A stretch of 64,000 bases of DNA from Phaeobacter sp. B1627 (GTDB lineage Bacteria > Pseudomonadota > Alphaproteobacteria > Rhodobacterales > Rhodobacteraceae). Position 1 is the stretch's first letter. Every line of letters begins with the position of its first letter. The translations under genes were made by a program, and so were the position numbers. Shown here one piece after another: positions 8,973-17,906 of the stretch. A model generated the notes under the pieces. It made no database searches. It was given only the letters and a program-made list of their open reading frames with translations, and had not been told where the DNA came from. The DNA lies in contig NZ_VCNK01000004.1 in assembly GCF_006265095.1 (NCBI RefSeq), positions 310,001 through 374,000 of the forward strand, written 5' to 3'.

Positions 8973-10502
8973 TTACGCGGCCTCCCCCGCGACGCCGGCC
9001 ATCAAGAGACCGAGTTCTTTTTCGTCTGTCTGATCCGCGAGCCGTTCGCCCATGATCTTGCCATCAAACATCACCGCAACCCGGTCGCTCAGCGACAGGA
9101 TCTCTTCCAGCTCGACCGAGACCAGCAGGATTGCCTTGCCCTGATCTCGCAGAGCCACGATCTGCTGGTGAATGAACTCGATGGCGCCAATATCGACACC
9201 ACGGGTCGGCTGGCCGATCAGCAGCAGGTCGGGATTGCGTTCGATTTCCCGTGCAACCACCAGTTTTTGTTGATTGCCACCGGAGAAACTCTTGGCGGCG
9301 AGCCAGGGGTTGGGCGGGCGGACATCGAATTTTTCGATCTTGGCTTCTGTATCGGCGCGCAGGGCGGCGTTGTCCAGAAACAGACCCTTCTTGTAGGCCT
9401 CTTCGCGGTGATAGCCGAAGCCGATGTTTTCCCAGGCGTGGAAGTCCATGATCAGGCCTTCGCGCTGGCGATCCTCGGGGACATGGGCAATACCGCTGTG
9501 CCGCCGTGACCGCGCGTCGGAGCCGGGCCCGGCCAGCGGCAAGGCTTGGCCGTTGACGCGGATGGTGCCTGTGCCCTCGCGCATACCGCCGAGAACCTCC
9601 AGCAACTCCGACTGACCATTGCCGGCCACCCCCGCAATGCCAAGGATCTCGCCCGCGCGCACCGTCAGGTCGATCCCCTTCACACGTTCCACACCGGCGC
9701 CATCGACGACGGACAGCCGCTCGATCTCGAGAATGGGTTTGCCGGGCGTCGCCGGGATCTTGTCGACCCGCAACAGGACCTTGCGACCCACCATCAGCTC
9801 GGCCAGTTGCTCGGGGCTGCTTTCTGATGTCTTGACGGTGGCGTTCATCTCGCCGCGCCGCATCACCGACACCGTATCGGTATATTCCATGATCTCCCGC
9901 AGCTTGTGCGTGATCAGGATGATCGTTTTGCCCTCGGAGCGGAGCCGGTCGAGAATGCGGAACAGCTGATCCGCCTCGGCCGGGGTCAGCACGCCGGTGG
10001 GTTCGTCCAGGATCAGGATCTCGGCCTTGCGATACAGCGCCTTGAGGATTTCAACCCGCTGCTGCATGCCGACGCCGATCTCGTCGATGCGCTTGTCCGG
10101 ATCGACGTAGAGTTCGTATTCTTCCTCCAGCTCCTTCAGCTCCTTGCGGGCGCGGGAGAGGGAGGGCATCAGCAGGCCGCTGTCTTCGGCCCCCAGCACG
10201 ATGTTCTCCAGCACGGTGAAATTCTCCACCAGTTTGAAATGCTGGAAAACCATGCCGATGCCCGCGGCAATTGCCGCCTGGCTGTCGGGAATTTCTGTCT
10301 TGGTCCCCTTGATCCAGATTTCGCCTTTGTCGGCTTTGTAAAACCCGTAGAGGATGCTCATCAGCGTCGACTTGCCGGCGCCATTTTCCCCAATGATCCC
10401 GTGGATGGTGCCGGGCTGCACACGGATCGAGATGTCCTTGTTCGCCTGGACCGGGCCAAAGGCCTTTGAAATGCCTTTGAGTTCGATTGCTGGTGCCGTC
10501 AT
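8973..10502 (-). CDS. ABC transporter ATP-binding protein, two fused ATPase domains (BMP type)
   Basis: 509 residues with two ABC cassettes, like RbsA/MglA and the ATPases of BMP nucleoside importers (COG3845). The first cassette has Walker A GENGAGKST near residue 38 and Walker B ILILDEPTGVLTPAEAD near 160. Its signature is GVGMQQRVE instead of LSGGQ. The second has a degenerate Walker A (GVAGNGQSEL, near 290), signature FSGGNQQKL near 405, and LLIGQPTRGVDIGA in place of the usual DEP. This asymmetry is normal for the family. Energises uptake through the two downstream permeases. Confidence 0.92.
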   Translation of the reverse strand: MTAPAIELKGISKAFGPVQANKDISIRVQPGTIHGIIGENGAGKSTLMSILYGFYKADKGEIWIKGTKTEIPDSQAAIAAGIGMVFQHFKLVENFTVLENIVLGAEDSGLLMPSLSRARKELKELEEEYELYVDPDKRIDEIGVGMQQRVEILKALYRKAEILILDEPTGVLTPAEADQLFRILDRLRSEGKTIILITHKLREIMEYTDTVSVMRRGEMNATVKTSESSPEQLAELMVGRKVLLRVDKIPATPGKPILEIERLSVVDGAGVERVKGIDLTVRAGEILGIAGVAGNGQSELLEVLGGMREGTGTIRVNGQALPLAGPGSDARSRRHSGIAHVPEDRQREGLIMDFHAWENIGFGYHREEAYKKGLFLDNAALRADTEAKIEKFDVRPPNPWLAAKSFSGGNQQKLVVAREIERNPDLLLIGQPTRGVDIGAIEFIHQQIVALRDQGKAILLVSVELEEILSLSDRVAVMFDGKIMGERLADQTDEKELGLLMAGVAGEAA

Positions 10503-10591
10503 TTGGGCTCCCCTGTCATCTCGACGCAGATCCGTGCGGGCTCAGCCTGCAGGCCACGTCGTTTCGTTCAAGGTCAAAAAGGACCGGCACG

Positions 10592-10635
10592 AAAAAAAAG
10601 CAGGCCCGGAGGGCTGCACCTGCATCCTCCGGGCC
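10592..10635 (-). terminator. strong hairpin with T-run between bmp and the ABC genes
   Basis: On the minus strand GGCCCGGAGG (10635-10626) and CCTCCGGGCC (10612-10603) form a perfect 10-base stem with a 13-base loop, followed by TGC and eight T. It sits 62 bases past the binding-protein stop and 90 bases before the ATPase start. It is therefore likely a partial terminator that leaves the periplasmic binding protein more abundant than the membrane components. Confidence 0.85.
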
Positions 10636-10697
10636 AATTTGAACACCCCGCCCGCCAACTGAAAACAAGCGGCCGCGCGGGGTGCAGATCAGGTCGA

Positions 10698-11693
10698 TCA
10701 GAAGTTCAGCACCGGGCAGCTGTCGTCGCTGGTGTAGTTATGAACGCTCAACTCGCCTGCGATGATCTGGGCCTTGGCCTCTTCAACGGCGGCCTGCATC
10801 TCATCAGACACCAGCTCGGCGTTGTTCTCATCCATCGCGTAGCCGACGCCATCGTCGGACAGATCCAGAGTGACCTTGCCTACTTCGAGGTCCGCACCGG
10901 CGGTCATGATGTTGTAGACGGCCACGTCCACGCGCTTCAGCATGGAGGTCAGGACCTTGCCGGGGTGCAGGTGGTTCTGGTTGCTGTCGACACCGATGGA
11001 CAGGATGCCCTCGTCAGCAGCAGTTTGCAGGACACCGACACCGGTGCCGCCAGCGGCCGCATAGACAACATCCGCGCCCTGCGAGATCTGTGCCTTGGTC
11101 AGCTCGGAGCCTTTTACCGGGTCATTCCAGGCCGATGGCGTGGTGCCGGTCATGTTCGAGATCACGGTCGCATCGGGGTTCACGGCCTTGACGCCCTGTG
11201 CGTAGCCACAGGCGAATTTGCGGATCAGCGGGACATCCATGCCACCGATGAAGCCGACGGTGCCGGATTTGGACGCCTGAGCGGCCAGCATGCCAACAAG
11301 ATAAGAGCCTTCATGCTCGGTAAAGCTCACAACGTGGACGTTCGGCGCGTCAACCCAGCCGTCGATGGTGACGAACTTGGTGTCCGGGTAGTCGCCCGCC
11401 ACTTCGGCCAGGGGCGCGCTCATGGCAAAGCCGGTGGTGATGATCGGGTTGGCACCGGATTCCGCAAAGCGGCGCAGGGCCTGCTCACGCTGGGCTTCGG
11501 ACTTCATCTCGATTTCGAGATACTTGCCGCCGGTCTCTTCGGCCCAACGCTCGGCGCCGTTGAACGCAGCTTCGTTGAAGGATTTGTCGAACTTGCCACC
11601 AAGGTCGAAAATCAGGGCCGGGTTTGCCAGAGCGGCACCGGCCGTCAGCGCTACCGCAGCCGCCGCGCCCATGAGCGATTTCATCAGGGTCAT
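10698..11693 (-). CDS. BMP-family (PnrA-like) substrate-binding protein
   Basis: 331-residue periplasmic binding protein. Signal peptide at residues 1-24 (MKSLMGAAAAVALTAGAALA, no lipobox Cys). The mature part begins with the family hallmark FDLGGKFDKSFNE. GFAMSAPLAEVA near 92, GMLAAQASKSGTVGFIGG near 135 and YAAAGGTGVGVLQTA near 208 line up with purine-nucleoside-binding BmpA/PnrA proteins. Likely delivers a purine nucleoside or related ligand to the downstream ABC components. ATG 11693 is supported by GGGAG about ten bases upstream. A candidate sigma-70 promoter lies about 70-100 bases upstream. Confidence 0.93.
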   Translation of the reverse strand: MTLMKSLMGAAAAVALTAGAALANPALIFDLGGKFDKSFNEAAFNGAERWAEETGGKYLEIEMKSEAQREQALRRFAESGANPIITTGFAMSAPLAEVAGDYPDTKFVTIDGWVDAPNVHVVSFTEHEGSYLVGMLAAQASKSGTVGFIGGMDVPLIRKFACGYAQGVKAVNPDATVISNMTGTTPSAWNDPVKGSELTKAQISQGADVVYAAAGGTGVGVLQTAADEGILSIGVDSNQNHLHPGKVLTSMLKRVDVAVYNIMTAGADLEVGKVTLDLSDDGVGYAMDENNAELVSDEMQAAVEEAKAQIIAGELSVHNYTSDDSCPVLNF

Positions 11694-11761
11694 TCAGGTA
11701 CTCCCAGTTGGTCTTGTTCTTTCCCGCAAAACGGGTGTGTCCATTCGAAAAAGGTGGAGCG

Positions 11762-11791
11762 ATTTAGCCTGCTGCGTTGGGCCGGGGTCAA
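11762..11791 (-). promoter_or_regulatory. candidate sigma-70 promoter of the bmp operon
   Basis: Minus-strand TTGACC (11791-11786) and CTAAAT (11767-11762) are separated by 18 bases, upstream of the binding-protein gene. The -35 is a good match, the -10 moderate. Confidence 0.45.
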
Positions 11792-11831
11792 CTATTTTTT
11801 GACCAGCCGGTCCAGAAAAGAGCTGTTTCCT

Positions 11832-12257
11832 TTAGGGAAAGAGACGTTTCATGAGCAATGCGTCCGCCGCTGCTGCCTTTGATCGCGGATAATAGGCCTT
11901 TCGAATCCCGACAAGCCCGAATCCGCAGTCCGAGTATAACGCCCGGGCGGCGGCATTGTCTTCTGCGACCTCGAGAAAAGCTTCGGTTGCGCCATTGTTT
12001 GTGGCCTTTGTCATCCATTCCTGCATCAGACGGCGGGCGTGCCCCTGTCGCTGATGGTCGGGATGGGTGGCAATCGTCAGCAGTTCCGCCTCTCCCGCGA
12101 CCTCGCGGACAAGTGCGAAGGCCTCTGGGCCGCCCGTCAGATGCGTGTAGTGATCGGCCAGAAGGTCGGCCATTTCCCTGGCGCTCCAGGGGCGCGACTG
12201 GGTGAAGGCGGCCGCATGGGTGGCGGCCAGCGCCGCGGCAAGCATGGCGTCACGCAT
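11832..12257 (-). CDS. rimI: ribosomal-protein-alanine acetyltransferase-like GNAT protein
   Basis: GNAT N-acetyltransferase of 141 residues, probably acetylating the N-terminus of ribosomal protein S18. AAFTQSRPWSAREMADLL near residue 15 is typical of alphaproteobacterial RimI. The acetyl-CoA loop is HPDHQRQGHARRLM near 75, and AARALYSDCGFGLVGIRKAYY near 110 is the GNAT C-terminal motif. The start at 12257 overlaps the tsaB stop by 8 bases; ATG 12245, just after that stop, is an alternative. A long in-frame extension upstream lies within tsaB and is spurious. Last gene of nfuA-tsaB-rimI. Confidence 0.85.
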   Translation of the reverse strand: MRDAMLAAALAATHAAAFTQSRPWSAREMADLLADHYTHLTGGPEAFALVREVAGEAELLTIATHPDHQRQGHARRLMQEWMTKATNNGATEAFLEVAEDNAAARALYSDCGFGLVGIRKAYYPRSKAAAADALLMKRLFP

Positions 12258-12900
12258 CCAGCAAGGCAGGGGGCGTGTCGTGGGAGGGTGCCGCGTCCGC
12301 CTCCCGCAGATAGAGCGGCGCCGGCGCAGGCAGGTCCGGCTGCCCCAGGCGAGAGGCCGCCACACGCGCGATTGCCTCGGCCGTCGCATAGCGCGGGGAG
12401 GCAACGATGCCGCCGCAGCGCCCGGCGATGTCGTCAGCCATATGGCCGATGCATATCGGCCGGTCGTCCTGTGGCAGCGGCGGCAGGCTGTCCGGCGTAT
12501 ATAGGCCCGGCGCCCCATCGGCGATCTGCAGGTAGAGATGGTCACGCCGGGCATCAAGGCTGGAAATCACGGTGCCCGTCTGGCCGAACGCCTGAGCGTC
12601 GAGGCTGGAAACCCCGATCGCGGGCAGATCCAGCCCCAGTGCGAGCCCGCGGGCGGCAGAGACGGAAATGCGGATCCCGGTAAAATTGCCCGGGCCGATG
12701 CCGACGCCGATCGCCTGCAGGTCGCCATAGGACGCGCCGCCTTCGGCCAGGACCTCCTCCAGCAGGGGCATCAACCGCTCTGCCTGACCTCTGGCCATTG
12801 GTTCCAGCCGCTGTGAGACGATGTCATGTCCACGCAGCAAAGCGGCCGCGCAATGCGCGGCCGATGTGTCAAACGCCAGGATCAGCGGTTTGACCGTCAT
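12250..12900 (-). CDS. tsaB: tRNA threonylcarbamoyladenosine biosynthesis protein TsaB
   Basis: 216 residues. ASKHA-fold scaffold of the complex that makes t6A37 in ANN-decoding tRNAs. ILAFDTSAAHCAAALL near residue 6 is the first nucleotide-binding-like strand, and IGVGIGPGNFTGIRISVSAARG near 63-84 is the diagnostic TsaB segment. ATG 12900 (MTVKPLILAFD) is chosen because it lies 4 bases after the nfuA stop; the in-frame GTG or ATG further upstream would overlap nfuA. The order nfuA-tsaB-rimI is one I know from Rhodobacteraceae. Confidence 0.92.
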   Translation of the reverse strand: MTVKPLILAFDTSAAHCAAALLRGHDIVSQRLEPMARGQAERLMPLLEEVLAEGGASYGDLQAIGVGIGPGNFTGIRISVSAARGLALGLDLPAIGVSSLDAQAFGQTGTVISSLDARRDHLYLQIADGAPGLYTPDSLPPLPQDDRPICIGHMADDIAGRCGGIVASPRYATAEAIARVAASRLGQPDLPAPAPLYLREADAAPSHDTPPALLDA

Positions 12901-12904
12901 GTGG

Positions 12905-13468
12905 TCAGACGGCAACCGGGCGGACCTCGGTCACTTCGGGGATATAGTGGCGCAGCAGATTTTCGATCCCCATTTTCAGCGTCAGCGTGGACGAGGGGCA
13001 GCCAGCGCAGGCGCCCTGCATATGCAGATAGACAACACCGCGGTCAAAGCCGTGGAATGTGATGTCGCCGCCGTCCTGAGCCACCGCCGGCCGTACACGA
13101 CTGTCCAGCAGCTCTTTGATCTGATTGACGATTTCTCCGTTCTCGCCGGTGTGTTCCGCATGGGCCGAGGCCTGTTGCGTCCCTTCGTCGATGACCGGCT
13201 GGCCGGATTGGTAATGTTCCATCACAGCGCCGAGAATGGCGGGTTTGATGTGATCCCATTCCACCGTGTCGCCTTTGGTGACCGTCACGAAATCATTGCC
13301 GAAGAAGACGCCGGACACGCCATTCACAGCAAATATCCGTGTCGCCAGCGGCGATTTGGTCGCCGCCTCGGCGGAGGGAAAGTCAGCGGTGCCCGCATCC
13401 AGAACCGTCTGGCCGGGCAGGAATTTCAAAGTTGCCGGGTTGGGCGTGGATTCGGTCTGGATAAACAT
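12905..13468 (-). CDS. nfuA: NfuA-type iron-sulfur carrier (NifU family)
   Basis: 187 residues. An N-terminal Nfu_N domain (MFIQTESTPNPATLKFLPG) is followed from about residue 110 by the NifU C-terminal domain with the cluster-binding CAGCPSS (CxxC). It carries [4Fe-4S] clusters to apo-targets and helps under oxidative stress. ATG 13468 is preceded by GGAG eight bases upstream, so the five extra in-frame codons before it are not needed. First gene of the nfuA-tsaB-rimI unit. Confidence 0.92.
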   Translation of the reverse strand: MFIQTESTPNPATLKFLPGQTVLDAGTADFPSAEAATKSPLATRIFAVNGVSGVFFGNDFVTVTKGDTVEWDHIKPAILGAVMEHYQSGQPVIDEGTQQASAHAEHTGENGEIVNQIKELLDSRVRPAVAQDGGDITFHGFDRGVVYLHMQGACAGCPSSTLTLKMGIENLLRHYIPEVTEVRPVAV

Positions 13469-13707
13469 TTCGCATCTCCGCATTGCACCTGATGGATATG
13501 CGCCTTCGTTGCTTTGAAGTCAAGTTTTAGAATGGTTCTAAATGTGGGGCAGGGGCTGTATCGGTGCGTTGTCTGTGCATAGACGGGGCTTTGTCCCTGC
13601 TTCATGAGGGCATGATCGGGGCCTGATCAGCTCTTTTCGGTGCCGGATGCCTGAAAGCCCGGGTCTGATGTCCGCCGGAAAGGGAGGAGCCATCCGACGT
13701 TTCGATG

Positions 13708-14163
13708 TCAGGTGATCGCTTCCAGTTTTTCCTTGGACATGTCGCCGGGAACAATGGTGATCGGGAGCGGCAGCGTGCCGGCATTCCGGGTCAATTGCGT
13801 CACGATCGGGCCGGGGCCCTTGCGGTCACTCGCGGCGCCGAGAACAAGAACGCCGACACTCGGGTCGGCCTCAATCTGCGCGAGGATTTCCGGCACAATG
13901 TCGCCTTCGCGGATCACCAGTTCCGGGTCCACGCCCTGACGGTCCCGCATCCATTTGGCAAAGACCTCGAAATGGGCGTGGATGCGCTCGCGCGCTTCTT
14001 CGCGCATGACCTCACCGACGCCAATCCAATGATTGAATTCATCCGGGGGGATGACAGAGAGAATGAGTACTCCGCCGCCAGTGTTTGCGGCGCGCATTGC
14101 GGCAAAGCGCATGGCGTTCAGGCATTCGCGGCTGTCATCCAGCACCACTAGGAACTTGCGCAT
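13708..14163 (-). CDS. universal stress protein (UspA family)
   Basis: 151-residue cytoplasmic UspA-fold protein: FLVVLDDSRECLNAMRFA at residues 4-21, VLVLGAASDRKGPGPIVTQLTRNAG near 105-129 (the G-x2-G-x9-G(S/T)-like ATP loop is degenerate), and PITIVPGD at the end of the domain. ATG 14163 has AGAGG upstream. Monocistronic; its promoter region abuts palindromic element A. Specific role unknown. Confidence 0.88.
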   Translation of the reverse strand: MRKFLVVLDDSRECLNAMRFAAMRAANTGGGVLILSVIPPDEFNHWIGVGEVMREEARERIHAHFEVFAKWMRDRQGVDPELVIREGDIVPEILAQIEADPSVGVLVLGAASDRKGPGPIVTQLTRNAGTLPLPITIVPGDMSKEKLEAIT

Positions 14164-14253
14164 GGAAACCTCTGCTGTCGTGTGAAGGACATATTGGCCG
14201 ATGCGCGTGAGCCGCGCAATAGAACGTTGCGGGTGTTTCCGGCGTCGCAAGGG

Positions 14254-14461
14254 GTGCTCCCGCCCGGTTGCCGTCCACTGACATGCCCGGCAACCCGTTG
14301 GGCCGGGCGCCGGGCTCCCGCCCGGCGCCGTCGCGACATGTCGCGACAGCAGCGCACCCGGCAGGGTGCGCTGCCACGCCCAAGCCCGCCATGGAGATCC
14401 GGCGCAGACGGATCGCCAGCGGGCGCGGGAGCGCCCCCGCCCGCCGCAGGCGCAATTGCGC
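14254..14461. repeat. intergenic multi-hairpin element A
   Basis: Head GTGCTCCCGCCC at 14254-14265 and core GTTGGGCC at 14297-14304. Then follow a perfect 10-base stem with TCCC loop (14306-14329), an 18-base perfect palindrome (14330-14347) and a 9-base stem with GGCA loop (14351-14372). Further on come GCCCAAGCCCGCC, a hairpin GCGGGCG/CGCCCGC (14420-14444) containing GGGAGC, and the palindrome GCGCAATTGCGC (14450-14461). It lies between the aminotransferase stop and the usp promoter. The head is identical over 12 bases to that of element E. Confidence 0.7.
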
Positions 14462-14477
14462 GTCGCACCAGTCGGGC

Positions 14478-15341
14478 CTAGCCGTTGGATCTGGCCCAGT
14501 CCCAGTACAATTCCCGCACGCGCCGCGTAACCGGCCCGTGTTGGTAACTTACATCGTCAAAGGCAGTGACCGGAGTCACCTTGGACATGTTCCCGGACAT
14601 GAAGACTTCATCCGCCGCCTCGAAATGGGCGTAGCCCAGCACGGCCTCGTGCACGACAATACCGTCGGCGCGCATGTTCTCGATGTGGCGCGCGCGGGTG
14701 ATGCCCGCCAGGAAGGTGCCATTGGCGATGGGGGTGAAAACCTCGCCATCTTTGACCAAAAAGACATTTGCCGTCGCCGTTTCCGCCACGTTTCCCATCA
14801 CGTCACAGGACAGGGCATTGCTGAACCCTTTGGCGCGGGCTTCACGCAGCATGCGGGCATTGTTGGGATAGAGGCATCCGGCCTTGGCGTTGACGACGGC
14901 GCTTTCCAGCACCGGGCGGCGAAAACGCGTGCGGGTGAGCGTTGCCGACGCGGCTTCGGGCGCCATCGGGATCTCCTCCAGGCAGATCGCGAATTGTGTC
15001 GCCTCCGGTGCGGGCGCGATCATGGTCTGATCGCCCTCGGTTGCCCAGTACATCGGCCGGATGTAGACGGCAGCCTCGGGCGAGAAGGCCTTCAGCCCGT
15101 CGCGCACGATCTCTGCCATCTGCTCTGCGGGAGTCGTCGCGGCCATCATCAGCGCCTCTGCCGAGGCATTGGCGCGGGCGCAATGCTTGTCGAGATCCGG
15201 GCACATCCCCTCAAAGGCGCGCGCGCCGTCAAAAACCGACGAGCCGAGCCAGGCCGCATGATCGGCGGCGGACATGATGGGCACGTCGCCGTCGTGCCAT
15301 TGGCCGTTGAAATAGGTGCGGATTGTTTTGCCAATAGCCAT
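14478..15341 (-). CDS. branched-chain amino acid aminotransferase (class IV PLP enzyme)
   Basis: 287 residues, fold-type IV aminotransferase. IRTYFNGQWHDGDVP at the N-terminus, SSVFDGARAFEG near 33-44, the PLP lysine in VNAKAGCLYPNN near 152, and the Glu region GNVAETATANVFLVKDG near 185-200. Interconverts Leu/Ile/Val and their 2-oxo acids with glutamate. The family also includes D-amino-acid and aminodeoxychorismate enzymes, but the motifs fit BCAT best. ATG 15341. Monocistronic; its 3' end abuts element A. Confidence 0.87.
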   Translation of the reverse strand: MAIGKTIRTYFNGQWHDGDVPIMSAADHAAWLGSSVFDGARAFEGMCPDLDKHCARANASAEALMMAATTPAEQMAEIVRDGLKAFSPEAAVYIRPMYWATEGDQTMIAPAPEATQFAICLEEIPMAPEAASATLTRTRFRRPVLESAVVNAKAGCLYPNNARMLREARAKGFSNALSCDVMGNVAETATANVFLVKDGEVFTPIANGTFLAGITRARHIENMRADGIVVHEAVLGYAHFEAADEVFMSGNMSKVTPVTAFDDVSYQHGPVTRRVRELYWDWARSNG

Positions 15342-15462
15342 GCAAACCTCGGATCATTGAAAGACGCTGGACAGACTCGGGACGTTACGGGCCAGCCCCC
15401 ACAAGGTCCAGCGGGAATGGCACCGGAATGCGCGACAAAAAGGAGGGCGCTGTGACCGGGGG

Positions 15463-16533
15463 TTACTGATCATAATCCACGACCAGACGATCTGTCAGGG
15501 GGACCGACTGGCAGGACAGCACATAGCCCTTGGCGACTTCGTCATCCTCCAGCGCATGGTTGGCGGCCATCTCGACCTCTCCCTCGATCACCCTGCACCG
15601 ACAGGTGGAGCAGACCCCGGCCTGACAGGCAAAGGGTGCGTCCAGATCATTGGCGAGGGCGGCCTCCAGCAGGGTGGTGTTGCGGTCAAAGGTGACCGTG
15701 CGGGTGGCCCCGTCCAGCGTGATCGCCGCCGTGACAGGTGCGGTCGAGGCATGCGTCGGGGCGGCCGCCCGGTGATGGGCCCGGCCGGGCTGATCGGAGG
15801 CGAACAGTTCATACTTGATCTGGTCGTCCTCCAGGCCTGCGGTCTTCGCCGCTGCGACAATGCCGCGCATCATCGGCTCCGGCCCGCAGACGAACAGCCT
15901 GTCCACGGTCTTGACCGGGATCCAGCGCGCGAAGAGTTCGGTGCATTTGTCCTGGGTGATGCGCCCGGTGAAGAGGTCAACTTCCTGGGTGTCGGTCTCC
16001 AGAATATGGACCACGGACAGGCGATCCATATAGCGGTTCTTCAGATCTTCGATCTCCTGACGGAACATGATCGAATTCACGCTGCGGTTGGCATAGGCAA
16101 GCGTGAACCGTGACCGAGGTTCAAAGGCCAGCGTGGTTTTCAGGATCGACAGCACCGGCGTGATCCCCGATCCCCCCGCAAACCCCAGATAGTGCCGCTG
16201 CGCCTCAGCATCCAGCCGCGTGTGGAACCGGCCCTGCGGCGGCATGGCGTCGATCCGGTCCCCGACCCGAAGGTCGCTATTGGCCCAGGTGGAAAAGGTC
16301 CCCCCGTCAACGCGTTTGATCCCGACCTGCAGAAGCCCCTCGTCCCGCCCGGCGCAGATCGAATAGCTGCGGCGCAGTTCGCAGCCGTCGAACTGCCGCC
16401 GGAAGGTCAGGTATTGCCCCTGCACAAAGTCGAATTCCGGCGCAGCATCATTGGCGGGTCTGAGGGTGACGACCACCGCATCCCGGATCGTCTTTCTGAT
16501 GTCGGTCACTTCGAGCGCGTGAAAACGGGCCAT
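15463..16533 (-). CDS. paaE: phenylacetyl-CoA epoxidase reductase subunit PaaE
   Basis: 356-residue NADPH oxidoreductase that feeds electrons to the PaaABC diiron oxygenase. FAD-binding domain (1-105) with RRSYSICAG near 58, NAD(P) domain (105-235) with GGSGITPVLSILK and FVCGPEPMM, and a C-terminal plant-type [2Fe-2S] ferredoxin domain with CQAGVCSTC near 300 and a fourth Cys in LSCQ near 340. ATG 16533 has GAGGAGG at good distance; in-frame codons upstream belong to the paaD end. Last gene of paaABCDE. Confidence 0.94.
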   Translation of the reverse strand: MARFHALEVTDIRKTIRDAVVVTLRPANDAAPEFDFVQGQYLTFRRQFDGCELRRSYSICAGRDEGLLQVGIKRVDGGTFSTWANSDLRVGDRIDAMPPQGRFHTRLDAEAQRHYLGFAGGSGITPVLSILKTTLAFEPRSRFTLAYANRSVNSIMFRQEIEDLKNRYMDRLSVVHILETDTQEVDLFTGRITQDKCTELFARWIPVKTVDRLFVCGPEPMMRGIVAAAKTAGLEDDQIKYELFASDQPGRAHHRAAAPTHASTAPVTAAITLDGATRTVTFDRNTTLLEAALANDLDAPFACQAGVCSTCRCRVIEGEVEMAANHALEDDEVAKGYVLSCQSVPLTDRLVVDYDQ

Positions 16534-16543
16534 TGCTGCCTCC

Positions 16544-17068
16544 TCAGATACATTTGAAATAGTCAAAAGGTTCGAGACAGCTCTGGCAGCGCCACTGAGC
16601 CTTGCAGGGGGTGGAGCCAAACTGGCTCACCCGGGTCAGCTCGGCGCTGCCGCAGCGGGGACAGCGCGCCGGGCCGCCCGCCGCTGAAGGTGGCGCAATG
16701 CCGTATTCCTCAAGCTGCGCGCGGCCCTTTTCGGTCAGCCAGTCGGTGGTCCATGGCGGGGCGATCCGGGTGCGGATCTCGACCCTGCCGATGCCATGCG
16801 CCCTGAGGGCCGTCTCGATATCCAGACGGATCACCGCGCTTGCGGGGCAGCCCGAATAGGTCGGGGTCACTGTGACCACAAGCCGGTCCTCCTGCCAGGC
16901 CACATCACGGATGGTACCAAGATCAACAAGCGAGATGACCGGGATTTCCGGGTCTGGCACCGCATCAAGCCAGGCCCAGATCCGGGCAAGGTCGGGCGCG
17001 CGCCCCTGGCTGGTCGAAGGCGGGTCCCGTGAGGGGAGCGATGGGGGCTGAGAGCGGGCCGCAGGCAT
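16544..17068 (-). CDS. paaD: phenylacetate-CoA oxygenase assembly protein PaaD
   Basis: 174 residues. An N-terminal MIP18/DUF59 domain with AVPDPEIPVISLVDLG near 36-51 and TPTYSGCPAS near 68, and a C-terminal zinc-ribbon-like region with CPRCGSAEL and CQSC. Needed for maturation of the epoxidase, probably iron-centre or cluster insertion. GGAGGGGG precedes ATG 17068. It lies 63 bases after paaC and 10 before paaE. Confidence 0.92.
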   Translation of the reverse strand: MPAARSQPPSLPSRDPPSTSQGRAPDLARIWAWLDAVPDPEIPVISLVDLGTIRDVAWQEDRLVVTVTPTYSGCPASAVIRLDIETALRAHGIGRVEIRTRIAPPWTTDWLTEKGRAQLEEYGIAPPSAAGGPARCPRCGSAELTRVSQFGSTPCKAQWRCQSCLEPFDYFKCI

Positions 17069-17131
17069 ATCACACCCCCTCCAGGTCTGGCCGACGCCGC
17101 GGCACAGGTCTGTCGATCGCCGGACGCCGCA

Positions 17132-17905
17132 TCACCAGGTTGCTCCCGGATAGGCACGCTGCATCCATTGCATGCTGGTCAGCAGATGGCCGAGATGTTC
17201 CGTATGCATCTTGCCGTCCCGCCCGCCGCCCCGGGGGCGGCGCGCCTGCGGTATGGTCAGGGTCGCAGCGCCCAGCACCCGCGTCAGCGTCTCGTCATAG
17301 GCGGGGCGCAGGCTTCGGGGGTCGGGGGCAATGCCCGCCGCGATCAGCGCCTCATCGACAGGATCGCTCAGAAACAGCTCGCCCACATATGGGTAGAGAT
17401 AATCCAGCGCCGCCTGCATGCGGGCATGGCTTTCGGCGCTGCCATCGCCGAGGGCAATCACCGTCTCGGCCGAGCGTTCAAGGTGATAGGCCACCTCCTT
17501 GGCCGCTTTGGCGGCAATCGCGGCCACTCTTTCATCGGTCGATGCAGAAAGCTGGCGCAGCTGGCAGTCATGCCAGGCGTCAAAAAGAAACTGCCGCATC
17601 AGGGTCTGACCAAAGTCACCGTTCGGCATTTCGCACAGCAGCAGATTGCGGAACTGCGACACGTCCCGCAGAAAGGCCAGATCATCGGCAGAGCGGCCGT
17701 CGCCCTGAACCTCGGCCGCCAGACCGAGCCACATCTGCGTCTGGCCGATCAGATCAAGGGCGATATTGGCCAGCGCGATATCTTCTTCCAGCACCGGGGC
17801 CCGGCCGCACCATTCGCTGACGCGGTGGCCGAGGATCAGCGTATTGTCCCCCATGCGCAGCAGAAATTCCCGCAGGGCCATGTGCTCGGATGTGCTGTCG
17901 GCCAT
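17132..17905 (-). CDS. paaC: phenylacetyl-CoA epoxidase subunit PaaC
   Basis: 257 residues, ferritin-like structural partner of the catalytic PaaA in the PaaABCE complex. LREFLLRMGDNTLILGHRVSEW near the N-terminus, EDIALANIALDLIGQ near 40, and AAKEVAYHLERSAETVIALGDG near 130-150 are typical. The start at 17905 (MADSTSEHMALREF) lies one base after the paaB stop. A longer in-frame extension reads through paaB in another frame and is spurious. Confidence 0.93.
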   Translation of the reverse strand: MADSTSEHMALREFLLRMGDNTLILGHRVSEWCGRAPVLEEDIALANIALDLIGQTQMWLGLAAEVQGDGRSADDLAFLRDVSQFRNLLLCEMPNGDFGQTLMRQFLFDAWHDCQLRQLSASTDERVAAIAAKAAKEVAYHLERSAETVIALGDGSAESHARMQAALDYLYPYVGELFLSDPVDEALIAAGIAPDPRSLRPAYDETLTRVLGAATLTIPQARRPRGGGRDGKMHTEHLGHLLTSMQWMQRAYPGATW

Positions 17906-17906
17906 T

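Noticed and set aside
11776-11783. Another copy of the GTTGGGCC core
   Set aside because: It stands in the candidate bmp promoter spacer without a head motif or adjacent hairpins, so I treat it as chance.
10503-11882. 459-codon plus-strand frame
   Set aside because: Antisense to the bmp gene and its terminator; no domain and no ribosome-binding site.
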